A stretch of 13,541 nucleotides of DNA. Source: an uncultured Collinsella sp. (GTDB taxonomy: Bacteria; Actinomycetota; Coriobacteriia; Coriobacteriales; Coriobacteriaceae). Numbering within the stretch: position 1 is the stretch's first letter; each line of letters begins with the position of its first letter. Below the pieces are notes generated by a model that was given only the letters and a program-made list of their open reading frames with translations, made no database searches and was not told where the DNA came from. This document shows positions 1 to 7,386 of this stretch, piece by piece. The stretch spans positions 1 to 13,541 of the forward strand of contig CAUHCN010000040.1 of the NCBI GenBank assembly GCA_959604825.1, in the 5' to 3' direction. The position numbers and the translations under genes are program-made.

Positions 1-138
1 AGAGCGAGCAAGGTGCCTTGAAACGAGGCGGCATTGACCTTCTGGTCATGCCGCCGAAGTTGAAAGGCAGATTGCCGCTCTGGCGGGCTTGCAGCGTCGA
101 GCAGTTACGCGGTTTGGTAAAACCGCGTAACTACCTAG
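1..138. other. Hairpin-rich intergenic stretch downstream of htpG
   Basis: Nearly all of this stretch can be folded. Visible hairpins are CAAGG/CCTTG (9-20), a 12-bp stem with one bulged base (27-55, GGCGGCAT pairing with ATGCCGCC), GGCA/TGCC (66-76), and the 13-bp perfect stem at 103-132; AGAGCG (1-6) can also pair with CGCTCT (76-81). A plus-strand frame is open from base 3 to a TAA at 144-146 (48 codons, overlapping the htpG stop). It could be the tail of a convergent gene whose body lies left of the window, but an open frame of that length is common in GC-rich DNA. I call it a structured intergenic element and leave the possible gene tail open. Confidence 0.45.
103..132 (-). terminator. 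Perfect 13-bp hairpin after htpG, probable transcription end
   Basis: AGTTACGCGGTTT (103-115) and its exact complement (120-132) enclose a 4-base loop, starting 7 bases beyond the htpG stop codon. The position suits a 3'-end hairpin for htpG. There is no T-run on the minus-strand side, so it is not a classic intrinsic terminator. It may be an RNA-stabilising 3' hairpin, or a bidirectional end if a convergent gene lies to the left. Confidence 0.45.
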
Positions 139-2163
139 TTACATAAGCTCGCAGACAGCCGCCGCGAAGGCAACGGGGTCCTCAGGCAGAATGCCCTCGA
201 CCAGCAGGGCCTGATCGTAGAGCAGGCCGGAGTACTGCTTGATCTTGTCGGCGTCACCTGCCTTCTGGGCAGCGACAAGCTTGTCAAAGACCGGGTGCTT
301 GGCGTTGAGCTCGAGCACGCGCTGGCTCTTGGGCATGCCGTCGGGCGCGCCCTCGGGTCCCTTCTGGAGCACCTTCTCCATCTCGAGCGAAAGCGGACCC
401 TCGGTGGTGATGCAGGCGGGAGCGTCAGTCAGACGCGCAGAGACGGCAACCTTCTCGACCTTGTCACCGAGCGCCTCCTTCATAGCGCTAAAGAGGTCCT
501 CGTTTTCCTTGGTGGCGTCCTCGGCCTCCTTCTTCTCGTCATCGGTCGCCATGTCAAGATCGCCGGTCGCGACGTTCTTAAGCTCCAGGTGACGATCCTC
601 GACCTCGGGCTCGGCACCATCGGCAACTGCCTTCTCGGCAGCCTCGCGAGCAGCGTCATCCTCGTAGACCTTGGGCATATCGGCAGCCACGTACTCACGC
701 ATGGCCTGGAAGGTGAACTCATCCACGTCCTGCGTCAGCAGCAATACATCGTAGCCGCGGTCGAGCACGCCCTTCACGACGGGCATCTTGGCCAGACGCT
801 CGCGCGAATCGCCGGCGGCATAGTAGATTGCCTTCTGGCCCTCGGGCATGCCCTTGGCATACTCGGCAAGGGTGATCATCTTCTGCTCCTTGGCAGACCA
901 GAACAGCAACAGGTCGGCGAGCTCGTCGGCCTTCATGCCGTAGCTCGAGTAGATGCCGTACTTCAGACCGCGACCAAAGTTCTCAAAGAACTTCTCGTAT
1001 GCCTCGCGGTCGTTATCGCGCATGTCCTCAAGATCGGCAGTGATCTTCTTCTCGACACGCTTGGCAATGGCCTTGAGCTGACGGTTCTGTTGCAGCGTCT
1101 CACGCGAAATATTGAGCGTCACGTCGGCAGAGTCCACGACACCGCGCACAAAGTTGTAGTAGTCGGGCAGCAGGTCGTCGCACTTCTCCATAATCAGCAC
1201 GTTGGAACTGTAGAGCGCCAGGCCCTTCTCGTAGTCCTTGCTGTACAGATCGAACGGGGCGCGACCCGGCACAAACAGCAGCGCATCGTACTCAAGCGTA
1301 CCCTCGGCATGGAAGCTGATAGTGCGCGCGGGATCGTCAAAGTCGTGGAACGTGGACTTGTAGAACTCGTTGTAATCCTTCTGCTCAACGTCGGAGCTGC
1401 GCTTTTTCCAAATCGGCGTCATGGAGTTGATGGTCTCGAGCTCCTGGTAGTCCTCGTACTCGGGCTTGTAGTCGTCGCCGGCGTCCTCGGGCTTGGGCTT
1501 CTGGCGGCTCTTGGACACCATCATCTGTATCGGGTAGCGCACATAGTTGCTGTACTGCTGAATCAGGCTCTTGAGGCCCCACTCGGTCAGGAAGCGATCG
1601 TAGGTCTCGGCCTCGCCGTCGGCGTCGAGCTTCTCGTTCTCGCGCAGCGTCAGGATGACATCGGTGCCGTGCTCGGCGCGCTCGCCATCCTCGATGGTGT
1701 AGCCCTCAAGACCGTCGGACTCCCAAACGTGGGCGGTATCCTCGCCATAAGCGCGGCTGACAACCTTCACGTGGCTGGCGACCATAAAGGCGGAGTAGAA
1801 ACCCACGCCAAACTGACCGATGATGTCGACATCGGAACCCTGCTGCTCGGCGTTCTCGGTCTTAAACTCCTCGGAGCCGGAATGGGCGATGGTGCCCAGA
1901 TTGCGCTCGAGCTCCTCGGCGGTCATGCCAATGCCGTTATCCGAGATGGTAATGGTGCGGGCGTCTTTATCAAAGGAGACGCGAATAGCCAGGTCGCCCT
2001 GGTCGAGCTTGACGCTCGGGTCCTGCAGGCTCTTAAAGTTGAGCTTGTCGACGGCGTCGCTCGCGTTAGAGATAAGCTCGCGCAGGAAGATTTCCTTATT
2101 GGTGTAGATGGAGTTGATCATGAGGTCGAGCAGTTTTTTGCTCTCGGTCTTAAATTGACGCAT
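139..2163 (-). CDS. htpG: HtpG, bacterial Hsp90 chaperone
   Basis: This is a 674-residue cytosolic ATP-dependent chaperone of the Hsp90 family, close to the usual bacterial length of 620-680. The N-terminal GHKL ATPase fold is complete. It has the N-box ELISNASDA with catalytic Glu29 and Asn33, DNGIGM at 75-80 (Asp75 contacts adenine), GTIAHSGS at 90-97, and the glycine-rich lid QFGVGFYSA at 117-125. The middle domain carries the ADVTLNISRETLQQ loop with the conserved arginine that contacts ATP. An acidic linker of about 40 residues (roughly 505-550) precedes the C-terminal dimerisation region, which ends in ELM without the eukaryotic MEEVD tail. The ATG follows GAAAGGAC at good spacing. The gene is probably monocistronic or the last in its operon; an attenuator-like stem-loop lies in its leader. 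I saw no CIRCE-type inverted repeat upstream. Confidence 0.98.
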   Translation of the reverse strand: MRQFKTESKKLLDLMINSIYTNKEIFLRELISNASDAVDKLNFKSLQDPSVKLDQGDLAIRVSFDKDARTITISDNGIGMTAEELERNLGTIAHSGSEEFKTENAEQQGSDVDIIGQFGVGFYSAFMVASHVKVVSRAYGEDTAHVWESDGLEGYTIEDGERAEHGTDVILTLRENEKLDADGEAETYDRFLTEWGLKSLIQQYSNYVRYPIQMMVSKSRQKPKPEDAGDDYKPEYEDYQELETINSMTPIWKKRSSDVEQKDYNEFYKSTFHDFDDPARTISFHAEGTLEYDALLFVPGRAPFDLYSKDYEKGLALYSSNVLIMEKCDDLLPDYYNFVRGVVDSADVTLNISRETLQQNRQLKAIAKRVEKKITADLEDMRDNDREAYEKFFENFGRGLKYGIYSSYGMKADELADLLLFWSAKEQKMITLAEYAKGMPEGQKAIYYAAGDSRERLAKMPVVKGVLDRGYDVLLLTQDVDEFTFQAMREYVAADMPKVYEDDAAREAAEKAVADGAEPEVEDRHLELKNVATGDLDMATDDEKKEAEDATKENEDLFSAMKEALGDKVEKVAVSARLTDAPACITTEGPLSLEMEKVLQKGPEGAPDGMPKSQRVLELNAKHPVFDKLVAAQKAGDADKIKQYSGLLYDQALLVEGILPEDPVAFAAAVCELM

Positions 2164-2193
2164 GTGCAGTCCTTTCGCGCTACCCCCGTCCGC

Positions 2194-2218
2194 AAAAACG
2201 GCCCGGTTGCCCGAGCCG
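2194..2218 (-). terminator. Intrinsic-terminator-like stem-loop in the htpG leader
   Basis: Read on the minus strand, an 8-bp GC-rich stem (2199-2218, one T-G wobble) closed by a GCAA tetraloop is followed at once by five T residues (2194-2198). Only about 30 bases separate the T-run from the htpG ATG, too few for a promoter plus ribosome binding site. It therefore either ends read-through from the acetyltransferase gene while reducing htpG expression, or acts as a leader attenuator of htpG. Confidence 0.55.
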
Positions 2219-2249
2219 CATCGCAGACCTGCTATGTTCAGACTTAGAT

Positions 2250-2255
2250 TTTATA
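2250..2255 (-). promoter_or_regulatory. htpG: Candidate -10 element for htpG
   Basis: TATAAA on the minus strand lies in a short AT-rich patch about 87 bases upstream of the htpG start. The best -35 at 17-bp spacing (2273-2278, TGTATA) matches the consensus at only 3 of 6 positions, so this is tentative. If correct, the leader would include the stem-loop at 2194-2218. An inverted repeat ACATAC/GTATGT (2276-2281 and 2296-2301) sits over and upstream of the -35 region and could be an operator. Confidence 0.35.
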
Positions 2256-2329
2256 ACCCATTAGCGCGCATATATACATACGGAATCGAAAAACTGTATG
2301 TCCAAACGCTCTGATGCGCCAATTGCCAA

Positions 2330-2368
2330 GGAGTGTCCCCAACTGCCGGCAGAAAAGGAACGTCCCTA
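2330..2368 (-). repeat. GGGAC-type degenerate repeats after the acetyltransferase gene
   Basis: On the minus strand two related blocks, AGGGACGTTCC (2357-2367) and GGGGACACTCC (2330-2340), follow the acetyltransferase stop codon in the same orientation, with the palindrome CTGCCGGCAG (2343-2352) between them. A third TAGGGAC lies in the opposite orientation just upstream of the gene (2897-2903), so the gene is bracketed by inverted TAGGGAC heptamers. This resembles interspersed intergenic repeats, but copy number elsewhere cannot be judged from this window. Confidence 0.3.
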
Positions 2369-2869
2369 TCTGCCACCCTCGACCCGTTTGGCCATCCAGG
2401 CATGGGGCTGGCCTTCATCCTCATAGTCCACCGGGGCAATCTGCGTGTAACCCGCCTTGGCATAGAGCGGCAGCACGTATTCCTGCGCGTGCAGCTTAAT
2501 GAGCTTGGCGCCGGCATCACGCGCGGCGGTATCACTGGCCTCGACAATCTTGCTCGCCAAACCACGACGACGCATAGCCGGCAGCACGGCGACGCGCCCC
2601 ATAATGTAGGTCTCCCCCGCTGCGACGCCTTCGTCCAAGTCGCACGCCGGCGACACCGGAGCCTCTGCGTCAGCCGCGCGCTCAAGCTCTTCGGGAAACA
2701 CGCGCGAGCAACCGGCAAGCTCGCCGTCTACATAGAGCGTCACATGAATGCAGTTCGGATCCTCGTCGATAGCGTCAAACTCGTTCTCGTAGCCCTGCTC
2801 GTCCATAAAAACGACGCGGCGCACCAACGCCGCGTCATCAAAGCATCCCGTCTTAAGTTGGATATCCAT
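2366..2869 (-). CDS. GNAT-family N-acetyltransferase, ElaA/YjcF-like
   Basis: A 167-residue single-domain protein predicted to transfer an acetyl group from acetyl-CoA to an amine; the substrate cannot be read from sequence. The N-terminal pattern around 18-36 (RRVVFMDEQGYENEFDAIDED) is typical of the ElaA/YjcF branch. Motif A at 91-109 (GRVAVLPAMRRRGLASKIV) carries the R-x-x-G-x-A pyrophosphate-binding loop. Motif B at 126-144 (LHAQ then LPLYAKAGYTQI) contains the usual tyrosine. I chose the ATG at 2869 because AAAGGG lies 5 bases upstream. A TTG six codons earlier (2887) would place that ribosome binding site inside the gene. It begins 39 bases after the cpsB stop with no terminator between, so it may be the last gene of the cps transcript. 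Confidence 0.88.
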   Translation of the reverse strand: MDIQLKTGCFDDAALVRRVVFMDEQGYENEFDAIDEDPNCIHVTLYVDGELAGCSRVFPEELERAADAEAPVSPACDLDEGVAAGETYIMGRVAVLPAMRRRGLASKIVEASDTAARDAGAKLIKLHAQEYVLPLYAKAGYTQIAPVDYEDEGQPHAWMAKRVEGGR

Positions 2870-2908
2870 GGCTGCCCTTTCATTCAATGCGAACGTTAGG
2901 GACAGATT

Positions 2909-3559
2909 TTAGCGAAAATGAGCTCCGCGCACGCTAAACTTCGCGCGAGCCTTCGCCAGGCAATCGTAATGACCCACGTTATGGGCATCGCTCGCGATGA
3001 AGCTGTACAGGTTCTGATCGAACAGGCGCTGTGCCGGCTTTTTCTCGCGACCAAAGCGACCGCCGGCAATAAAGTCCGCCGAAGCCTGCAGCTTGCAGCC
3101 CATATCGACCAGGCGCTCCGCCACGCTTACATCCTTTTGAACCGCACGATAGCGCTCAGGATGAGCGATGATCACCTGGTAGCCACGGCACTGCAAATCG
3201 TAAATCGTGTTCTCGTACTCTCTAAACGCATACGCATCGGCATGCGTCGAAAGCTCGAGCAGAAACTCGTTGGTCCCATCGAAATGCAAGTGATCCGCGG
3301 CATCGATACCAAGCTCAACGAGCTTTCGATGGTTGACCTCGAAGCCCATCTGGAGCGGAAAACCGTCAGCGTTATCGCGCAGCAGCTCAAAGGCATCCCA
3401 CATCTTGTCGTAATCAAAATAGGGATCACGGCAGTGAGGAGTGCAAACGATTCTGGTTACACCGGCCCGCTTGGCAGCCTCGAGCATCGCCAAGCTCTCT
3501 TCGAGATCGGCGGCGCCGTCGTCTACACCCGGCAAGATATGGCAATGAATGTCACGCAT
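2909..3559 (-). CDS. cpsB: CpsB-type PHP-family protein-tyrosine phosphatase
   Basis: This 216-residue protein belongs to the metal-dependent CpsB/YwqE/Wzh phosphatases, which dephosphorylate the tyrosine tail of the CpsD kinase and so tune capsule or exopolysaccharide synthesis. Metal-ligand motifs are all present: DIHCHILPGVDDG (His5, His7, Asp14), CTPH (His42), MGFEVN (Glu74), IAHPERY (His133) and SDAH (Asp191, His193). The length is slightly below the usual 240-250. The ATG at 3559 has AAGG at 7-base spacing and lies 17 bases after the cpsD stop, fitting an operon cpsC-cpsD-cpsB. The stop is followed closely by the acetyltransferase gene. Family assignment is strong; the polysaccharide it controls is not encoded here. 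Confidence 0.93.
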   Translation of the reverse strand: MRDIHCHILPGVDDGAADLEESLAMLEAAKRAGVTRIVCTPHCRDPYFDYDKMWDAFELLRDNADGFPLQMGFEVNHRKLVELGIDAADHLHFDGTNEFLLELSTHADAYAFREYENTIYDLQCRGYQVIIAHPERYRAVQKDVSVAERLVDMGCKLQASADFIAGGRFGREKKPAQRLFDQNLYSFIASDAHNVGHYDCLAKARAKFSVRGAHFR

Positions 3560-3576
3560 AGGTCAGCCTTAATCAA

Positions 3577-4311
3577 CTAAACGTTTGCTCGGTTGGTGAA
3601 GATGCCCTTTTTGGAAGTGCCCTGATCGGAGCCCTTCTTAACCTTCTTACCGTCCTTGGTGTAGTAAGAATAGTAGTACTCGCTGGTCTCGGTCTCACAG
3701 TAATTCATGACGGTACCGATGAGCTTGACCTTCTCGGACTTCTTAAGCTGACCGATGGCGTTGAGCGCCTCCTCGCGCTTGGTGAAATCCTCACGCACGA
3801 CAAAAAGCGCACCGTCGGTCAGACTTGCGATCTCGGCAGCATCGATGAAGGTGCCGACCGGGGGAGCATCGAAGATGACGTACTGGAACTTGGCGGACAG
3901 TGCCTTTACCAGCTTGGCAAAGCGATGGGAGACGATGATGTCGGCAGGATTGGGAATGTGCGGCTCGGCATCGAGGAAGTAGAAGTTCTTCTGACCCGTC
4001 TCGACAATCGCCTGGTCGATAGAAACCTGCTCGGACAGGACTGCATAGAGTCCGCCGCGGGAGCGGACGCCGAGCATATCGGCAAGGGACCTGCGACGCA
4101 TATCAGCCTCGACCAGCAGGACACTCTTGCCGCTCGTGGCGATTGCCTGAGCAAGGTTAATGGAAACCGTAGACTTGCCCTCGTTGGGAATCGAGGAGGT
4201 AACGGTGATGGTGCGAATGGGGTCATCCACGCTCGCAAAGCGGATGTTGGCCAGAAGGGTCTTGGCGGCATTCTGCACAACGAGCTTATCGGTGTTCTTT
4301 GCCTTAGCCAT
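3577..4311 (-). CDS. cpsD: CpsD-type bacterial tyrosine kinase (BY-kinase)
   Basis: A 244-residue cytoplasmic P-loop kinase that autophosphorylates on a C-terminal tyrosine cluster and works with the membrane activator CpsC. It has Walker A (SSIPNEGKST, 39-48), the BY-kinase-specific Walker A' (LLVEADMRR, 65-73) and Walker B (VIFDAPP, 145-151). The tyrosine tail EYYYSYY spans 211-217, followed by a lysine-rich end. An N-terminal segment at about 12-30 (QNAAKTLLANIRFA) matches the region that drives oligomer formation in CapB/CpsD. It starts 2 bases after the cpsC stop codon, implying translational coupling. The split kinase/activator arrangement is the Gram-positive form, unlike fused Wzc of Proteobacteria. 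Confidence 0.95.
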   Translation of the reverse strand: MAKAKNTDKLVVQNAAKTLLANIRFASVDDPIRTITVTSSIPNEGKSTVSINLAQAIATSGKSVLLVEADMRRRSLADMLGVRSRGGLYAVLSEQVSIDQAIVETGQKNFYFLDAEPHIPNPADIIVSHRFAKLVKALSAKFQYVIFDAPPVGTFIDAAEIASLTDGALFVVREDFTKREEALNAIGQLKKSEKVKLIGTVMNYCETETSEYYYSYYTKDGKKVKKGSDQGTSKKGIFTNRANV

Positions 4312-4313
4312 GC

Positions 4314-4970
4314 CTATTTACCACCTTTCATAGCCGGAATTCGGCCAACAACGGGAATACCCAGGAGCTCTTCTGCCTCTTCGGCACCGCGGATGCGGGT
4401 ATTGAGCATGTCTGCCAAAACGACATAGGCAACTGCGATAAAGATACCGGCGAGGAACGCGACGGCAATATACAGCGTGCGCTTGGGGCCGCTGGGGGCT
4501 TCGGGGGTCTTAGCCTCGTCGATAACGTTGATGCTCTGGGCAGCGCCGACGTTCTGAGCGACCGTACTCACCGAGCTGGCAATGGCCTTTGCGACCTCAG
4601 CCGTCTCCTTGGCATCGGTGCCGGTAACCGAAAGCGTAATGACACGCGTGGTGGTCTCGGAGGAAACAGACACCTTGTAGTCATCCAGATCGGTAAGGCC
4701 CAGTTCTTTGGCGGCGCCGCTCTTAACGCTATCGCTATCCAGCAGCGTGGCGATATCGTTGGAAAGCATCTGGCTCGCCGAGAGATCGTTGTAGCTCATC
4801 TGACCGCTATCGTCGGTCTTGGCGAGAATGTACATGCTCGTCGTCGCGGTATAGGTGTTGTCCATCGCAACGAAGGACACGATGCCCATGGCGATCGCGC
4901 AGACCACCGGAAGGGTGATGACCAGCTTGAGGTGCTTCTTCAGCAGCTGGAACAGTTCGAGAAGGGTCAT
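4314..4970 (-). CDS. cpsC: CpsC/Wzz-type chain-length regulator and kinase activator
   Basis: A 218-residue membrane protein of the Wzz/CapA family with two transmembrane segments (about 15-36 and 165-187). The extracytoplasmic loop between them opens with the family pattern YTATTSMYI (40-48). A proline-rich stretch (TPEAPSGPKR, 155-164) precedes the second membrane span, as in other polysaccharide co-polymerases. The cytoplasmic C-terminal tail of about 30 residues ends LLGIPVVGRIPAMKGGK, typical of the part that activates the partner BY-kinase. It is the first gene of the cps trio, with AAAGG 8 bases before its ATG. No polymerase, flippase or glycosyltransferase gene is next to it, so the regulated polysaccharide must be encoded elsewhere. 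Confidence 0.93.
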   Translation of the reverse strand: MTLLELFQLLKKHLKLVITLPVVCAIAMGIVSFVAMDNTYTATTSMYILAKTDDSGQMSYNDLSASQMLSNDIATLLDSDSVKSGAAKELGLTDLDDYKVSVSSETTTRVITLSVTGTDAKETAEVAKAIASSVSTVAQNVGAAQSINVIDEAKTPEAPSGPKRTLYIAVAFLAGIFIAVAYVVLADMLNTRIRGAEEAEELLGIPVVGRIPAMKGGK

Positions 4971-5048
4971 GCAGCTTGCCTTTCATTTCCCCAGTTCGGA
5001 TTGACAAAACTGTCCGTATGTTATCGCATCTTTTTACCGAGACCAAAC

Positions 5049-5079
5049 TCTATACATAAGAAACAGGCTCTCCTGTAAA
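5049..5079 (-). promoter_or_regulatory. Candidate promoter of the cpsCDB operon
   Basis: On the minus strand TTTACA (5074-5079, 5 of 6 to the -35 consensus) precedes TATAGA (5049-5054, spacing 19) or TGTATA (5051-5056, spacing 17). The transcript would have a leader of about 70 bases before cpsC. A small inverted repeat ACAGG/CCTGT overlaps the -35 region and spacer. The spacing is imperfect, so confidence is low. The rest of the gap 4971-5165 shows only the hairpin at 5112-5140. Confidence 0.3.
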
Positions 5080-5111
5080 AATGTCGGAAGCAATCGTAAA
5101 ATTGCGCAACA

Positions 5112-5140
5112 ACGCCGCACCCGAAAGTCAAATGCGGCGT
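5112..5140 (-). terminator. Hairpin ending the PhoP/PhoR-type transcript
   Basis: ACGCCGCA (5112-5119) pairs perfectly with TGCGGCGT (5133-5140) around a 13-base loop, 26 bases beyond the histidine kinase stop codon. On the minus strand it is followed by a short T-rich run (TTGTTG), weaker than a classic U-tract. It probably separates this transcript from the cps promoter. Confidence 0.5.
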
Positions 5141-5165
5141 CTACATCAATATCTATGTTGTATCG

Positions 5166-6590
5166 CTATGCGAATGGCTCGTCCTGCTGTATGGGAAACG
5201 TCACCGTGATGGTGGTTCCCACGCCCAACTCACTCGACAGATCGAGCGTGGCGTGATGATACAGGGCCGCATGCTTGACAATGGCAAGCCCCAGGCCGGT
5301 TCCGCCGCGTGCCTTGGACCTACTCTTGTCCACGCGATAGAACCGCTCAAATACCTTGCCCCGTTCTTCAGGCGCGATACCGATTCCCGTGTCGGCGACA
5401 GCGAGGAACGGATGGTCTTCGTCGTTGGTGCCGCACTGCAACGTAACCGTACCGCCGGGTCGATTGTAGCGGATGGCGTTGCTTGCCAGATTATAGATGA
5501 GCTCGTCGATCAAGCGCGACACGCCTTCGATGACCACAGGCTTGGTCTCATGACTTATCGTCACATTCGCTTGACGGGCGACCTGTTCAAGACGCTGCTC
5601 AACCGCGTAGATCGCACGCGAGAGCTCAATAGGCTCCGTGGAACCAATGGGCACTGTCTCGCCTTCAGTCGCACGTTCGGCCTCGTCCAAGTTAGACAGC
5701 GTAAGGATGTCGTTGACAAGCGCTGCCAAGCGGCCCGCCTCACGATAGATGCGACCGCCAAAGTTGCGCAGGTCGTCCTCGCCCTCGACCATGCCATTTG
5801 CGATGAGCTCGGCATAGCCCGAAATCGCCGTAAGCGGCGTCTTGAGCTCATGGGTGATATTCGCCGTGAACTCGCGGCGCATACGGTCGTTGTCCGCTAG
5901 CACCGCCATTTGGCGCTTGAGTTCCTGGCGCTGCGACTCGATGCGCTCAAGCATGGGAACCATCTCGGCATAGGCGTGCTCATAGCTACGGCGTGGGTGA
6001 TCCAAATCCACCTCTTGTAACGGCGCGATGATGGCACGGGACTCACGGCGCGCCATAAAAAACGAGAGTACTGCACCCGCTGCTGCGATAAGCAGCATCG
6101 GCGCCAGCATCGACAGCAAAATCGCCGCAACGCCAGGCTGGGCCTGCGCCAAGCGAACGACCTGGCCGTTATCAAGGGTGACGGCGCGATACAGCATAAT
6201 CTCGTCGAGTGTAGAGCTTGCGCGCTCCGCGGAACCCAAACCACTCTCAAAGGCCTCGATGACCTCGGGGCGATCGCCATGGTTGGGCAGTGTGGAAGGC
6301 GACGCCTCGTTGTCGTAGGCAACAGATCCGTCCTTATTGATCAGCGTGATACGAAGATCCTCGCGATCGAGGCTTCGCAAGAACGGAATGGGCTCCTGCT
6401 GCTCGTCGAGGGCGGCAGCAATGAGCTCAGTTTCCTGCGCCAGATTGGCACTCGTGGCATCCGCCAAAGTGTTTTGCACAAAGAACGCACCCAGCACCGT
6501 AAACGCCACGATAACCGCCATGGCGCAGACAAAGATCGTCACAAAAACGCGGTGCGACAGCGTATGTTTTCCCTGGGGGGCGAAGACCAC
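5166..6590 (-). CDS. phoR: PhoR-type sensor histidine kinase
   Basis: A 474-residue membrane kinase. Transmembrane segments lie at about 15-39 and 156-179 and enclose an extracytoplasmic domain of roughly 115 residues, the size of a PhoR/WalK PAS-like sensor. After a charged linker, the HisKA box FTANITHELKTPLTAISGYAELI holds the phospho-acceptor His247. The ATPase has the N-box (DELIYNLASNAIRYNRPGG, Asn367 and Asn371), G1 DTGIG (400-404), F-box ERFYRVDKSR and G2 GGTGLGLA (429-436), all intact. The start is GTG at 6590, 3 bases after the regulator's stop, with GGAGG 8 bases upstream, so the pair is coupled. The phosphate role is inferred from the family and the neighbouring pstB; a cell-envelope stress kinase is the alternative. 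Confidence 0.88.
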   Translation of the reverse strand: MVFAPQGKHTLSHRVFVTIFVCAMAVIVAFTVLGAFFVQNTLADATSANLAQETELIAAALDEQQEPIPFLRSLDREDLRITLINKDGSVAYDNEASPSTLPNHGDRPEVIEAFESGLGSAERASSTLDEIMLYRAVTLDNGQVVRLAQAQPGVAAILLSMLAPMLLIAAAGAVLSFFMARRESRAIIAPLQEVDLDHPRRSYEHAYAEMVPMLERIESQRQELKRQMAVLADNDRMRREFTANITHELKTPLTAISGYAELIANGMVEGEDDLRNFGGRIYREAGRLAALVNDILTLSNLDEAERATEGETVPIGSTEPIELSRAIYAVEQRLEQVARQANVTISHETKPVVIEGVSRLIDELIYNLASNAIRYNRPGGTVTLQCGTNDEDHPFLAVADTGIGIAPEERGKVFERFYRVDKSRSKARGGTGLGLAIVKHAALYHHATLDLSSELGVGTTITVTFPIQQDEPFA

Positions 6591-6593
6591 GGG

Positions 6594-7322
6594 TTACTCC
6601 TCCGATGCGGTGGCCGCGGTGTCGTCGCCTTCGGCACCATCACCGGCAGAAGGCTCGGCCAGGCGATAACCCACGCCGCGCACGGTCTCGATGGCGCTGG
6701 CATGCTCGCCCAGTTTTTGGCGAAGCGTCTGCACGTGCACGTCAACGGTGCGCGAACCGCCGTCGAAGTCCCAGCCCCACACGCTCTGCAGCAACGACTC
6801 GCGGGTAAAGACCACACCGGGCTTGCGCATGAGGTACTCGAGCAGGTCGAACTCGCGCAGGGTGAGCTTAAGCGGCTCGCCGGCAACGGTCACCTCGCGA
6901 TGGCTGGGCGAGAGCACGATGTCGCCCACGCTGAGCACATCGCTCGCCTGCTTGACCATGCCGCCGCGACGCAGCAGTGCGCGGCAGCGGCTCGCAAGCT
7001 CCATGAGCGAAAACGGCTTAGTCAGGTAATCGTCGGCACCGCCATCGAGCGCCATCACCTTGTCGAGTTCGGTGTCCTTGGCGGTAAGCATCATGATGGG
7101 CACCGTCGCCGTCAGGCGATCGGCACGCAGGCGACGCATAATCGCCAAGCCATCGGTGTCGGGCAGCATGATATCGAGCAGCACAGCATCGGGCACCCGT
7201 CGTGCCACGGCAGCTTTAAACTCGCCATCACACGAAAAGCCCTCGGCCTCGATTCCCTGCTTGCGCAGCGCGTAGACTGTCAAATCCCTGATGTTGTCAT
7301 CGTCCTCGACGTAATAGATCAT
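6594..7322 (-). CDS. phoP: PhoB/PhoP-type OmpR-family response regulator
   Basis: A 242-residue DNA-binding regulator. The receiver domain has the acidic pocket EDDD (6-9), phospho-acceptor Asp50 in LLDIMLPDTDG, switch Thr80 and Lys102 in YLTKPF. The winged-helix domain (about 125-225) has the recognition segment GGSRTVDVHVQTLRQKLG and the terminal hairpin ETVRGVGYRL. An acidic tail of about 15 residues (GDGAEGDDTAATASEE) exceeds the family norm. The ATG follows AAAGGGG at 6 bases. It lies 64 bases after pstB and is coupled to the kinase gene, so pstB-phoP-phoR may be one transcript with a possible internal promoter. It is predicted to activate Pho-regulon promoters when phosphate is scarce. 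Confidence 0.9.
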   Translation of the reverse strand: MIYYVEDDDNIRDLTVYALRKQGIEAEGFSCDGEFKAAVARRVPDAVLLDIMLPDTDGLAIMRRLRADRLTATVPIMMLTAKDTELDKVMALDGGADDYLTKPFSLMELASRCRALLRRGGMVKQASDVLSVGDIVLSPSHREVTVAGEPLKLTLREFDLLEYLMRKPGVVFTRESLLQSVWGWDFDGGSRTVDVHVQTLRQKLGEHASAIETVRGVGYRLAEPSAGDGAEGDDTAATASEE

Positions 7323-7386
7323 GTTGAACCCCTTTGCGGCCGATATGACCGCATCTTAACCCTAAAGGCACCTGTAAAAGACAGCG

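Noticed and set aside
295..2247. A 650-codon open frame antisense to htpG
   Set aside because: It is the complement of a strongly conserved chaperone gene in GC-rich DNA. The translation is repetitive in L, V, G and H and has no recognisable domain, as expected of a codon-bias shadow.
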